Below are positions 1 through 7,523 of a stretch of DNA of 64,000 nt, piece by piece. The notes beneath the pieces were generated by a model. The model was not told the DNA's origin. It searched no databases and saw only the letters and a program-made list of their open reading frames with translations. The position numbers and the translations under genes were made by a program. This DNA is from Sporosarcina aquimarina (GTDB lineage Bacteria; Bacillota; Bacilli; Bacillales_A; Planococcaceae). The first letter of the stretch is position 1. Every line of letters starts with the position of its first letter. The DNA lies in contig NZ_JACLBZ010000007.1 of assembly GCF_019748715.1 (NCBI RefSeq), forward strand, positions 37,602 to 101,601, given 5' to 3'.

Positions 1-143
1 TTGGTATTCCTCGTTCCGTTCATTTCCAGAGAAAAGTGGAAAATATGATTGGTCAACGCTTTGGACGTATAGCTTTGACGGAAGAGATGCTAGCGCAGGA
101 GCTGTCTGTTGCTATCGAAAGGAAGGGAGAGCGGCCATGTTAG
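1..143 (+). CDS. ecfA2: Energy-coupling factor transporter ATPase EcfA2, C-terminal fragment (cut by window edge)
   Basis: Reading frame 3 is open from the window edge to a TAG at 141-143. It encodes about 46 residues resembling the C-terminus of the second ECF ATPase, ending ...ERKGERPC. The nucleotide-binding domain lies outside the window, so the call rests on this tail and on position: the next gene is ecfT, whose ATG overlaps this stop codon by 7 bases, the usual ecfA1-ecfA2-ecfT-truA order of Bacillota. EcfA2 pairs with EcfA1 to power vitamin uptake through EcfT and exchangeable S components. Confidence 0.75.
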   Translation, partial: GIPRSVHFQRKVENMIGQRFGRIALTEEMLAQELSVAIERKGERPC

Positions 144-934
144 AAAAAATGATCATTGGCCGTTATATTCCAGGAAATTCGATCGTCCACCGAATGGACC
201 CGCGTTCGAAACTGCTTTTTGTCTTTCTATTCATCATTGCTGTATTTCTTGCAAATAATGTTGCATCTTATGCAGTATTGCTTGGCTTTACAGTATTCGT
301 TATAGCTTTAGCAAGGATACGTCCGTACTTTTTGGTCAATGGCTTAAAACCGGTCATCTTTTTGATTGCTTTCACGCTTTTACTGCATTTATTCTTTACA
401 CGCGAAGGCGCCATCCTATTTGAATGGAAGTTCATCAAAATTTATGAAGAAGGTTTGCGAATGGGGATTTTTATTTCTATCCGTTTTTTGGTGTTAGTTT
501 TAATCACTACGATACTGACACTGACTACTTCTCCAATATCGATTACCGATGGATTGGAAACGCTACTGAATCCCTTCAAGAAGCTGAAGCTACCTGTGCA
601 TGAATTAGCTTTGATGATGTCAATCTCCTTGCGTTTCATTCCGACATTAATGGATGAGACAGATAAAATCTTAAAAGCCCAATTGGCAAGAGGGTCTGAT
701 TTGAGTACTGGCTCGATAAAAGAACGGGTGCAGGCAGTCATCCCATTGCTGGTACCATTGTTTGTCAGTGCGTTCAAACGTGCAGAGGATTTAGCGGTCG
801 CTATGGAAGTGCGCGGTTATCGTGGAGGCGAAGGACGGACAAGATTTCGTCAGCTGTCCTGGCAAACGAGGGATACCGGTGTCCTGATTGCGTTTGTTAT
901 ATTAGTGGCCGTGTTGGCTTGGGTAAGGAAGTGA
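137..934 (+). CDS. ecfT: Energy-coupling factor transporter transmembrane protein EcfT
   Basis: The protein has 265 residues, usual for EcfT. It shows several hydrophobic segments in the N-terminal half and near the C-terminus. The cytoplasmic part carries the two short Ala/Val-Arg-Gly coupling motifs of the family (QLARGSD near residue 180 and MEVRGYRGG near residue 225), which contact the two ATPases. EcfT is the membrane scaffold that joins the EcfA1-EcfA2 motor to substrate-binding S proteins for vitamins and metals. It overlaps ecfA2 by 7 bases and is followed at once by truA, so the three are probably co-transcribed. No S component lies in this window. Confidence 0.93.
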   Translation: MLEKMIIGRYIPGNSIVHRMDPRSKLLFVFLFIIAVFLANNVASYAVLLGFTVFVIALARIRPYFLVNGLKPVIFLIAFTLLLHLFFTREGAILFEWKFIKIYEEGLRMGIFISIRFLVLVLITTILTLTTSPISITDGLETLLNPFKKLKLPVHELALMMSISLRFIPTLMDETDKILKAQLARGSDLSTGSIKERVQAVIPLLVPLFVSAFKRAEDLAVAMEVRGYRGGEGRTRFRQLSWQTRDTGVLIAFVILVAVLAWVRK

Positions 935-939
935 ATAGA

Positions 940-1677
940 ATGAAACGGATGAAAGCAACGATTGCATATGACGGCACGAATTTTGCAGGCTATCAATCTC
1001 AGCCGAATATGCGAACAGTGCAATCCGAAATTGACAAAGCGTTAGTCAAGTTGCATAAAGATTCCTCGGTTTACTCTGTAGCAAGCGGACGAACTGATGC
1101 GGGCGTCCATGCGCTCGGGCAAGTCATTCATTTTGATACACCACTGGACTTAGCAGATCGTTGGAAGATGGCTCTAAATGTATTGTTGCCGAAAGATGTG
1201 CGGGTAGTTGAAGTAGAAGAAGTGGCTGTTGATTTTCACGCGCGTTATGGAGCGACAGGTAAGACCTATGTGTACAGATGGTCTTACAGTGAAGTGCAAA
1301 GCCCATTTGAACGGAATTTCGCAGTCCATTTAGGCAGATGGAATCCCAATGTAGAACGGATGCAAGAAGGAGCTCAGCATTTAATCGGGACTCACGATTT
1401 CACGAGCTTCTGTTCAGCGAAGACAGCTACAACAAACAAAGTCCGAACCATTCGGAAATTGTCGCTCGAGCGGCAAGGGGATCATCTTGTACTTGAAGTG
1501 GAAGGTGATGGGTTTCTTTACAATATGGTGCGTACAATTGCGGGTGTTTTGCTGGCGGTGGGCATTGGTTGGGACGAGCCTGAAGACGTCAGGAAAATAC
1601 GTGACGCAAAAGATCGGAAAATGGCCGGAAAAACAGCGCCGGCACACGGTTTGTACCTTATGGAAGTGACCTATTGA
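940..1677 (+). CDS. truA: tRNA pseudouridine synthase A
   Basis: TruA converts uridines 38-40 of the tRNA anticodon arm to pseudouridine. The catalytic aspartate is Asp53 of the motif GRTDAGVHALGQV, and the rest of the protein (about 245 residues) matches the family, including the C-terminal DGFLYNMVRTIAG block. I take the ATG at 940, which has an AAGGAAGTGA ribosome site just upstream inside the end of ecfT; a TTG at 919 would extend it without better support. The gene sits between ecfT and rplM, the standard Bacillus order. Confidence 0.95.
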   Translation: MKRMKATIAYDGTNFAGYQSQPNMRTVQSEIDKALVKLHKDSSVYSVASGRTDAGVHALGQVIHFDTPLDLADRWKMALNVLLPKDVRVVEVEEVAVDFHARYGATGKTYVYRWSYSEVQSPFERNFAVHLGRWNPNVERMQEGAQHLIGTHDFTSFCSAKTATTNKVRTIRKLSLERQGDHLVLEVEGDGFLYNMVRTIAGVLLAVGIGWDEPEDVRKIRDAKDRKMAGKTAPAHGLYLMEVTY

Positions 1678-1715
1678 GCTCATGGCAACTAATCCTGGCG
1701 TTTTCATAAAAACGC

Positions 1716-1744
1716 TTGACTTTAATTGGATTTCAGGTTAACAT
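1716..1744 (+). promoter_or_regulatory. Candidate sigma-A promoter of rplM-rpsI
   Basis: TTGACT (1716-1721) is followed after 17 bases by TAACAT (1739-1744). It lies in the gap between truA and rplM, so the two ribosomal protein genes can be transcribed separately from the ecf-truA operon. The start site would fall near 1751, leaving a leader of about 100 bases. Confidence 0.55.
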
Positions 1745-1750
1745 GATAAA

Positions 1751-1836
1751 TGGTATTTCAATAACCCCACAATAAGCCCCGGAAAGTTTATTTGTGTTTA
1801 GGGATAGAGAAAACAACGGAACAGATTGATATTTTT
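1751..1836 (+). promoter_or_regulatory. 5' leader of rplM, possible L13 autoregulatory leader
   Basis: An untranslated stretch of about 86 bases separates the predicted start site from the AGGAGG ribosome site at 1837-1842. Bacillota often carry a structured L13 leader here through which the protein represses its own operon. I did not establish the fold; a covariance-model search with the Rfam L13 leader would decide. Called from position and length only. Confidence 0.35.
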
Positions 1837-1850
1837 AGGAGGATTACACT

Positions 1851-2288
1851 ATGCGTACAACATTCATGGCTAAAGGTCACGAAGTAGAACGTAAATGGCT
1901 TGTTGTCGACGCTGAAGGACAAACGCTTGGACGTCTTGCTTCAGAAGTTGCATCACTTTTACGTGGTAAACATAAACCAACGTTCACACCACATGTTGAT
2001 ACAGGTGACCATGTCATCATCATCAATGCAGAGAAAATCGAATTAACAGGTAACAAATTGAAAGATAAAATTTACTACCGTCACTCAGGATATACAGGCA
2101 GCATCAAGCAGCGTACAGCTCTTGAAATGCGTACAAACTATCCTGTTAAAATGCTTGAACTTGCGATCAAAGGAATGCTTCCAAAAGGTCCTCTAGGTCG
2201 TCAAACAATCAAGAAACTACACGTATACGCTGGAGCAGAACATCAGCATGCAGCACAAAAACCAGAAGCATATGAGCTTCGCGGATAA
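1851..2288 (+). CDS. rplM: 50S ribosomal protein L13
   Basis: The 145-residue protein is full length for bacterial L13, with the conserved blocks [16 protein letters not shown] near the N-terminus and [11 protein letters not shown] near residue 110. L13 is an early assembly protein of the large subunit. AGGAGG at 1837 with 8-base spacing supports the ATG at 1851. It is followed after 19 bases by rpsI, forming the standard two-gene operon. Confidence 0.98.
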   Translation: MRTTFMAKGHEVERKWLVVDAEGQTLGRLASEVASLLRGKHKPTFTPHVDTGDHVIIINAEKIELTGNKLKDKIYYRHSGYTGSIKQRTALEMRTNYPVKMLELAIKGMLPKGPLGRQTIKKLHVYAGAEHQHAAQKPEAYELRG

Positions 2289-2307
2289 TTAAGAGGAGGA
2301 AACACAC

Positions 2308-2700
2308 TTGGCACAAGTACAATATATCGGCACTGGCCGTCGTAAAAGTTCAGTAGCTCGTGTACGTCTAGTTCCCGGCGAAGGCAAAATCGTCGTTAAC
2401 AATCGTGACGTAGAAGACTACGTACCATTCGAAACACTTCGTGAAATCATCAAACAACCATTAAATGTAACTGAAACACTTGGAAGCTACGATATCCATG
2501 TGAACGTTCACGGTGGTGGCTACACAGGTCAAGCAGGCGCAATCCGTCACGGCGTTGCACGTGCATTGCTTACTGTAGACCCTGATTTCCGTCCAGCACT
2601 TAAATCTGCAGGACTTCTAACGCGTGACCCACGTATGAAAGAACGTAAAAAATACGGTCTTCGTGGCGCTCGTCGTGCACCTCAGTTCTCAAAACGTTAA
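2308..2700 (+). CDS. rpsI: 30S ribosomal protein S9
   Basis: S9 is full length at 130 residues with the typical basic tail ending FSKR that reaches the P-site tRNA. Translation starts at TTG 2308 behind AAGAGGAGG. The last 32 codons recur in degraded form at 12412-12507 beyond the catabolic island, so the 3' end of this gene looks like the integration site of that island; the functional 3' end here may have been supplied by the incoming element. The gene is followed by its own strong terminator. Confidence 0.98.
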   Translation: MAQVQYIGTGRRKSSVARVRLVPGEGKIVVNNRDVEDYVPFETLREIIKQPLNVTETLGSYDIHVNVHGGGYTGQAGAIRHGVARALLTVDPDFRPALKSAGLLTRDPRMKERKKYGLRGARRAPQFSKR

Positions 2701-2721
2701 TATTATATCAACTTAACTTCC

Positions 2722-2755
2722 AAAGGCTATCTCATCTTAACGAGATAGCCTTTTT
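2722..2755 (+). terminator. Intrinsic terminator of rplM-rpsI
   Basis: A perfect 12-bp stem (2722-2733 with 2742-2753, arm AAAGGCTATCTC) around an 8-base loop runs into a T tract. It closes the ribosomal protein operon. Confidence 0.9.
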
Positions 2756-2805
2756 GTTGAGTTTAGTTACGGATAATTTAATAAGTGTGTGTTATGATGG
2801 AAATT

Positions 2806-2814
2806 AACTTACCA
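2806..2814 (+). promoter_or_regulatory. Candidate operator AACTTACCA upstream of the pathway regulator
   Basis: AACTTACCA is the reverse complement of the core of the 12-mer found at the TRAP and monooxygenase promoters. It sits just after a possible -10 (TATGAT, 2793-2798), about 180 bases upstream of the regulator start. It may be the autoregulatory site; a 9-base match alone is weak. Confidence 0.35.
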
Positions 2815-2995
2815 TTTTAGCTTTACCCTACACTATAAATGACTCCTTTTAATTTGACGAGAATAAAAATATTTCCTAAAAACTTTATAACTGTATTACT
2901 TAGTTATGAAGTCCCTTAGTGGTTAATTTCATAAATGATTTTTGAAAATCCAATTATTTTACTATACTACAAAATAATAGTTAGCAGGTGATACA

Positions 2996-3787
2996 TTGTT
3001 CTACGATAAGCTCCTAACCATATCAGAAGCAGCAAAAATTTTAGGAATATCAACAAGTACATTAAGAAGGCTTGAGAAAGAAAATGGTGTTGTCGAAGGT
3101 TATGGACTTAAAGTAATTTATACTCCTGGGGGACAGAGAAGATACTTACTGGACGAAATTCAACAACTTTATACCAGCCAAGGATTTTCTGGAAAAGTAG
3201 GCTTCGGTATAAAGCCGGCTTTATTGGTTAGAGATTTCACAACTGCCTTCTTTGAGCCACACTCACTATTTTCAATTTCGGTAAATGATCAGGTTTCTTC
3301 AACAATAGAATTAATAGAAGCTGCGAAAGAAAGTAATATTCCTGTGATTTTTAGTAAAACCGTCTATAAGCCCGAGGAGGAAATATCAAAGTTATGGGGC
3401 AGTAAGTTTCCTTCGTTGGAAATATTGAAAGTAGAAAGCCCATGGGTAATACCCCTTCCTGAAATAAGCAAATACAATTTTGATATGATAAATGAAACGC
3501 CGTATATAACAGACTTTCACAACTCTTCACTTAACAGCTTTTTGAAGGATAGGGAAATTGATACGATTGTTTTGGCGGGAGTTACGACCAGTGGTAGTGT
3601 AAGAGCAAATGCTGTGGAAGGTCTTCAACAGGGATATAAAATGATAGTGGCCAAGGAAGCGGTAGGAGACAGGAATAAATCAATTCACACATCTGCTTTA
3701 ATTGACTTAAATGCCAGATATGCTGACGTAAAAAATGTAAAAGATATACTAACTTATTATAAGTCTATTAACACTAAACAATATTAA
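2996..3787 (+). CDS. MerR-type HTH regulator fused to a degenerate isochorismatase/maleamate-amidohydrolase-like domain
   Basis: Residues 1-60 form a MerR/BldC-type DNA-binding domain (TISEAAKILGISTSTLRR, then the wing TPGGQRRY). Residues from about 68 to the end resemble cysteine hydrolases of the isochorismatase family and are closest by eye to NicF encoded at 10835: over the last 65 aligned residues I count 32 identities. Asp80 of the catalytic triad is kept, but the nucleophilic Cys is Ser201 (TTSGSVR against TTSGCIR in NicF), and the catalytic Lys position is occupied by Glu/Thr. The domain is therefore probably a ligand sensor, not an enzyme. It likely controls the TRAP and nic genes. 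Start is TTG 2996 with AGGTG 5 bases upstream; 263 residues. The domain calls are firm, the sensor role is inferred. Confidence 0.85.
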   Translation: MFYDKLLTISEAAKILGISTSTLRRLEKENGVVEGYGLKVIYTPGGQRRYLLDEIQQLYTSQGFSGKVGFGIKPALLVRDFTTAFFEPHSLFSISVNDQVSSTIELIEAAKESNIPVIFSKTVYKPEEEISKLWGSKFPSLEILKVESPWVIPLPEISKYNFDMINETPYITDFHNSSLNSFLKDREIDTIVLAGVTTSGSVRANAVEGLQQGYKMIVAKEAVGDRNKSIHTSALIDLNARYADVKNVKDILTYYKSINTKQY

Positions 3788-3789
3788 AT

Positions 3790-3841
3790 AAGGATCAGTC
3801 TACGGAATTATTGTCCATATTTCCAAGACGGGTCCTTTTTC
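3790..3841 (+). terminator. Terminator after the regulator
   Basis: AAGGATCAGTCT (3790-3801) pairs with AGACGGGTCCTT (3826-3837) with one mismatch and one wobble pair, followed by a run of T. It separates the regulator from the TRAP operon. Confidence 0.7.
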
Positions 3842-4029
3842 TATGTTTAGTTTGCTATGCATTTATGCATTGAGGTCGAAAGATGCGAAAGCCAATTTAC
3901 CGTGTTAAATTTTTAATTATATTAGGAGTGATATTTCCAGAAGAAAAATGTTATCTGAAAGTTTTAAAAATTTATATTGACAGTAATATGAAAACTCATT
4001 AAACTAATAGATAAGAAGTTTTGTCAACT

Positions 4030-4041
4030 TTGGTAAGTTTG
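4030..4041 (+). promoter_or_regulatory. Shared 12-mer TTGGTAAGTTTG at the TRAP promoter
   Basis: The identical 12 bases occur at 7413-7424 at the monooxygenase promoter. Here they overlap the upstream edge of the -35 box. The surrounding AACTT-TGGT-AAGTT (4026-4039) is an inverted repeat. A candidate operator for the neighbouring HTH regulator. Confidence 0.5.
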
Positions 4042-4067
4042 TATAACTTTGATTGGTTTATTATAAT
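4039..4067 (+). promoter_or_regulatory. Candidate sigma-A promoter of the TRAP operon
   Basis: TTGTAT (4039-4044), 17-base spacer, perfect TATAAT (4062-4067). The start site would be near 4074, giving a leader of about 120 bases before dctP. Confidence 0.65.
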
Positions 4068-4070
4068 CCG

Positions 4071-4084
4071 TTTAAGCGCTTACA
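4071..4084 (+). promoter_or_regulatory. Catabolite-responsive element (cre) for CcpA
   Basis: TTTAAGCGCTTACA matches the Bacillus cre consensus TGWAARCGYTWWCW at 13 of 14 positions. It covers the predicted transcription start of the TRAP operon, a position where CcpA represses. Uptake of the island's substrate is thus probably shut down by preferred sugars. Confidence 0.65.
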
Positions 4085-4195
4085 TTTCAGGATAAGAAAG
4101 GAGAGAAATTCTATACTACTATATTTAACCGTATTTGTATAACCGTATAATTATTGTAACCTTGTAAACAAATTTTAAGAAAAGGGGAGATTTTT

Positions 4196-5260
4196 ATGAA
4201 AAATGGTCTGAAGTACTTGGTAAATGGATTAGCAATTAGTTCGCTACTTTTGTTAGGTGCATGTAGTGAAGGAGGTGGCGGAAATACAGGAAAAGCAGCT
4301 ACTAAAGATGAGAACAAAAAAGTAAACTTATCTGTTTCTACCTATCTTTCTGCGGGGCACGGACAGGTGACAGATGTTTTAGAACCGTTTTTTAATGATG
4401 TTGAAAAAGAAACAGAAGGTAGAGTGACAGCTGAATATTACCCATCAAATGCGCTGGGTGCAGCAGATGCTCAGTATGATATGGCCGTAACTGGAGTGGC
4501 AGACTTTGTTCTTAGTAACCATGGGTATTCACCAGGGAAATTTCCATTAATGGGTATTGGAGACTTGCCATTTATGGGTAATTCTGCTGAAGATGCATCA
4601 ACAGTTTTATGGAAGTTACAAGATCAGTTTCCTGAAATAGCAGAGGAACATGATGAAACAAAGATTGGTTGGATTTTTAAAACAGATACTTATCAGATCT
4701 TCACTTCTGACAAGCCCATTAGAACTCCAGAAGATCTAAAAGGACTGAGAATTAGAACGCCATCTCCGGCAGGCAATAGATTATTGGAGTTGGTAGGGGC
4801 CACGCCTGTTAATATGCCAATGGGAGATGTATATGAAGGTATGCAACGTGGAGTTATTGACGGTGCCCTAGCACCAGCATCAGTGATTGAGAATTTCCAA
4901 TTATCTGATGTGACGAATTACATTACAAAAGGAGATTTTTGGACACAAAGTTTTTATGCAGTATTTAACCCTACAACTTGGAATGATATTTCTACACAAG
5001 ATCAAGAGAAAATTGAAAGTATGATTGGTGAACAAATGGCCATCAAAGCTGGACAAGTCTATGATGCTGATGGACAAGTTGGTTGGAAACGAGCTAAAGA
5101 AGATGGTGTAGAGATTATTGAGTTAAGTGCTGAGGAAATGGATGAATGGAAAGTTGCTCTAGAACCGATGGTCCAGGAGTGGATTGATGCTAACAAAAGT
5201 AAAGGACTTCCAGCTGAAGAAATTTACGAAACAGCAGTGAAACTACTTAGTGAGCAATAA
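4196..5260 (+). CDS. dctP: TRAP transporter solute-binding lipoprotein (DctP family)
   Basis: The 354-residue precursor begins with a lipoprotein signal (LLLLGAC, lipidated Cys23) and continues as a DctP-type solute receptor, with the family block around residues 175-205 (KGLRIRTPSPAGNRLLELVGATPVNMPMGDVYEGMQRGVIDG region) that contains the Arg binding a substrate carboxylate. It would capture a carboxylate outside the membrane and deliver it to the DctQM permease encoded next. Because it sits between the regulator and enzymes of the 2,5-dihydroxypyridine pathway, the likely ligand is a hydroxypyridine carboxylate; this is inference from context. The 33-base gap to dctQ and a single upstream promoter indicate an operon. 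Confidence 0.9.
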   Translation: MKNGLKYLVNGLAISSLLLLGACSEGGGGNTGKAATKDENKKVNLSVSTYLSAGHGQVTDVLEPFFNDVEKETEGRVTAEYYPSNALGAADAQYDMAVTGVADFVLSNHGYSPGKFPLMGIGDLPFMGNSAEDASTVLWKLQDQFPEIAEEHDETKIGWIFKTDTYQIFTSDKPIRTPEDLKGLRIRTPSPAGNRLLELVGATPVNMPMGDVYEGMQRGVIDGALAPASVIENFQLSDVTNYITKGDFWTQSFYAVFNPTTWNDISTQDQEKIESMIGEQMAIKAGQVYDADGQVGWKRAKEDGVEIIELSAEEMDEWKVALEPMVQEWIDANKSKGLPAEEIYETAVKLLSEQ

Positions 5261-5292
5261 GCTGCAAAAAAAAATGAAAGGAGTGATTACAC

Positions 5293-5796
5293 TTGATAAG
5301 TATAATCACCCGCTTAGAGAGAATTATTGAATCGATCAATAAACTTGCATTCTATATAGCTTGCTTCTTAGTTTTCTGTTTAATGTTTTTGACTTTTAGT
5401 GATGTAACAGGTCGATATTTAATTCGACCTGTTACAGGTACATATGAGCTGACAGGTATATTTTTGTCACTCATAGTATTTTTAAGTTTGGGATATACTC
5501 AAATCAAAAAAGGTCATATTTCAATAGGTATTCTTGTTGAAAAATTTCCCCCAAGAATTCAGGCGATTATTGATGTAGTCACCTATATTGTAGTTTTGTT
5601 CACACTTATTTTAATGACACAACAAACATTTATTTACGCACAGAGAAGTATTAATAATGTAACAGGAGAACTAGGTATTCCCGTATATCTCTTTATCATT
5701 ATTGGAGGCATTGGCATACTTCTATTTGCCTTGGCCATATTAATAGATCTAATTAAAGCGATACAAAAGGTGGTGAGTAATAATTATGACATCTGA
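5293..5796 (+). CDS. dctQ: TRAP transporter small permease subunit (DctQ family)
   Basis: The protein has 167 residues and four predicted membrane segments, the standard DctQ layout. The block SDVTGRYLIRPVTGTYELTG after the first segment is typical of the family. Start is TTG 5293 behind a strong AAAGGAGTG. It overlaps dctM by 11 bases. DctQ pairs with DctM to form the sodium-driven permease. Confidence 0.88.
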   Translation: MISIITRLERIIESINKLAFYIACFLVFCLMFLTFSDVTGRYLIRPVTGTYELTGIFLSLIVFLSLGYTQIKKGHISIGILVEKFPPRIQAIIDVVTYIVVLFTLILMTQQTFIYAQRSINNVTGELGIPVYLFIIIGGIGILLFALAILIDLIKAIQKVVSNNYDI

Positions 5797-7093
5797 AATG
5801 ATTGGACTAATAGGAATTATTCTACTATTTGTGCTTCTCTTGCTAAGAGTACCTGTTGGGATGTCTCTATTATTAGTGGGATTTTTGGGATATATCGGCA
5901 TTTCAAATATTGGTGTTGCAAATGCTCAACTTGGGATAAGTGGATTTGGAACAGCTAGCAGTCATAGTTTAAGTGTCATGCCAATGTTTATCTTAATGGG
6001 ATTATTTTTATCTTTTAGCGGGTTAGCTACAGATCTATTTAAAGCAGTTGATAGTTGGGTCGGACACTTTAGAGGTGGATTAGGAATGGCCACAATTGGT
6101 GCAGCGGCTATATTTTCTTCTATATCTGGGTCCTCAAGTGCTACGACAGCAACATTAGCTCGTGTTGCAATTCCTGAGATGAACCAGTATAACTATCATC
6201 CCAGGCTGTCTTCGGCCACTGTGGCAGCAGGGGGAACACTAGGTTTTCTAATTCCACCCAGTGTTATCCTAATCCTTTATGGAGTATTAACGCATGAGCC
6301 GATCGGTCCACTATTAATTGCTGGATTAGTTCCTGGAATCTTGATGGCTTTAATGTTTATGCTGACAATTTATATTCAGATTCGACGAAACCCTTCTTTA
6401 GCTCCTGTTAATACCGAGGCTTTGCCATTTATAGATAGAATAAAGGCATTAAAAACGGTATGGCCTTTCATCCTAATCTTCTTACTCAGTATAGGTGGAA
6501 TTTATCTAGGTTTCTTTACCCCAACTGAAGCAGGCGGTGTTGGGGCATTCGGGGCACTGCTGATTTCTGTTTTTACAAAAAGATTGAATTGGAAAAGTTT
6601 TATTGAGTCTTTAGAAGAATGTGTCCGTTTAACAGCGATGATATTTCTAATACTTATAGGTGCAAATTTATTTGCTCAATTTCTAGCTAAGTCTAGGATT
6701 CCGTCTACAATTACTCAATTTGTTGGCTCTTTAGATGTATCATCATATTTGATCCTGCTTGGAATTCTATTTGTGTTATTTATTTTAGGATTATTCATGG
6801 AAGGAATAGCTATATTGGTACTAACACTGCCAATTATCTATCCTTTAATCATGGAACTTGGTTTTAATGGTGTCTGGTTTGGCATCATTATGGTAATGGT
6901 TATCAATATGGGATTAATTACACCACCATTAGGAATAAGTGTTTTTATTATAAATGGAGTAGATAAGACCATACCGATACCTACCATTTTTAAAGGTGTT
7001 ATTCCGATATTGGTTACTATGATTGTTTTTACCTTCGTAGTTATTATATTCCCAAATGTAGTACTATTTTTACCTGATCTGATGGGTAAATAA
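5786..7093 (+). CDS. dctM: TRAP transporter large permease subunit (DctM family)
   Basis: The 435-residue, very hydrophobic protein has about twelve predicted membrane segments and DctM signatures such as SISGSSSATTATLARVAIPEM near residue 110 and FTPTEAGGVGA near residue 245. It is the transport subunit driven by the sodium gradient. It ends the TRAP operon and is followed by a hairpin. TRAP carriers have high affinity but low energy cost, which suits scavenging a dilute pyridine carboxylate. Confidence 0.92.
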   Translation: MTSEMIGLIGIILLFVLLLLRVPVGMSLLLVGFLGYIGISNIGVANAQLGISGFGTASSHSLSVMPMFILMGLFLSFSGLATDLFKAVDSWVGHFRGGLGMATIGAAAIFSSISGSSSATTATLARVAIPEMNQYNYHPRLSSATVAAGGTLGFLIPPSVILILYGVLTHEPIGPLLIAGLVPGILMALMFMLTIYIQIRRNPSLAPVNTEALPFIDRIKALKTVWPFILIFLLSIGGIYLGFFTPTEAGGVGAFGALLISVFTKRLNWKSFIESLEECVRLTAMIFLILIGANLFAQFLAKSRIPSTITQFVGSLDVSSYLILLGILFVLFILGLFMEGIAILVLTLPIIYPLIMELGFNGVWFGIIMVMVINMGLITPPLGISVFIINGVDKTIPIPTIFKGVIPILVTMIVFTFVVIIFPNVVLFLPDLMGK

Positions 7094-7114
7094 CCTTCAG
7101 AACAAACAACTGAC

Positions 7115-7150
7115 AAACAGCCTGCCCTTAGGACAGGCTGTTTGAAATTT
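7115..7150 (+). terminator. Hairpin terminator after dctM
   Basis: AAACAGCCTG (7115-7124) pairs with CAGGCTGTTT (7134-7143) with a further short pairing in the loop. The T tract is poor (GAAATTT), so termination may be partial. The rest of the 430-base gap up to the monooxygenase is AT-rich and holds the promoter and operator listed next; I see no gene in it. Confidence 0.65.
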
Positions 7151-7376
7151 ATAGGTAACGTCTCTCAAATGAAAAAATGCTAGAAAAATGAAAGCTGCTT
7201 TTTAACAGTTGAAACTTGGTTAAATCGATAGAAAAATAATTCATTTGCTGCCTGTCATGGTATTCAAACATATATAGCTTCATTAATAAGAGCATGTTGA
7301 ATACTAAAAATAGAAAGGTTTAAATAAAAATTTATATTTAATTGACTAACTATTTCAATACTTTAGAAAAAAATGA

Positions 7377-7405
7377 TTGACGTTGCCATTTTCAGCGTTT
7401 ATAAT
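7377..7405 (+). promoter_or_regulatory. Strong candidate sigma-A promoter of the pyridine catabolic genes
   Basis: TTGACG (7377-7382), 17-base spacer, perfect TATAAT (7400-7405). The start site would be near 7412, about 110 bases before the monooxygenase. Confidence 0.75.
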
Positions 7406-7412
7406 AAAGTTA

Positions 7413-7424
7413 TTGGTAAGTTTG
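7413..7424 (+). promoter_or_regulatory. Shared 12-mer TTGGTAAGTTTG at the transcription start
   Basis: The same 12 bases as at 4030-4041. Here they begin at the predicted +1 of the catabolic promoter, a position typical of a repressor site. Confidence 0.5.
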
Positions 7425-7523
7425 AAAGGTTTGGTTAAGTATGATAGATACTTAAAAATTAATCTCGACTTTTTTATTGTAGGTATTTTTTAGCTTTTTA
7501 GCAGAAATAAGGAGATGAAAGAG

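Noticed and set aside
2996..3787. A functional nicotinamidase or isochorismatase enzyme
   Set aside because: The nucleophilic Cys is Ser and the catalytic Lys is missing, and an HTH domain is fused at the N-terminus.
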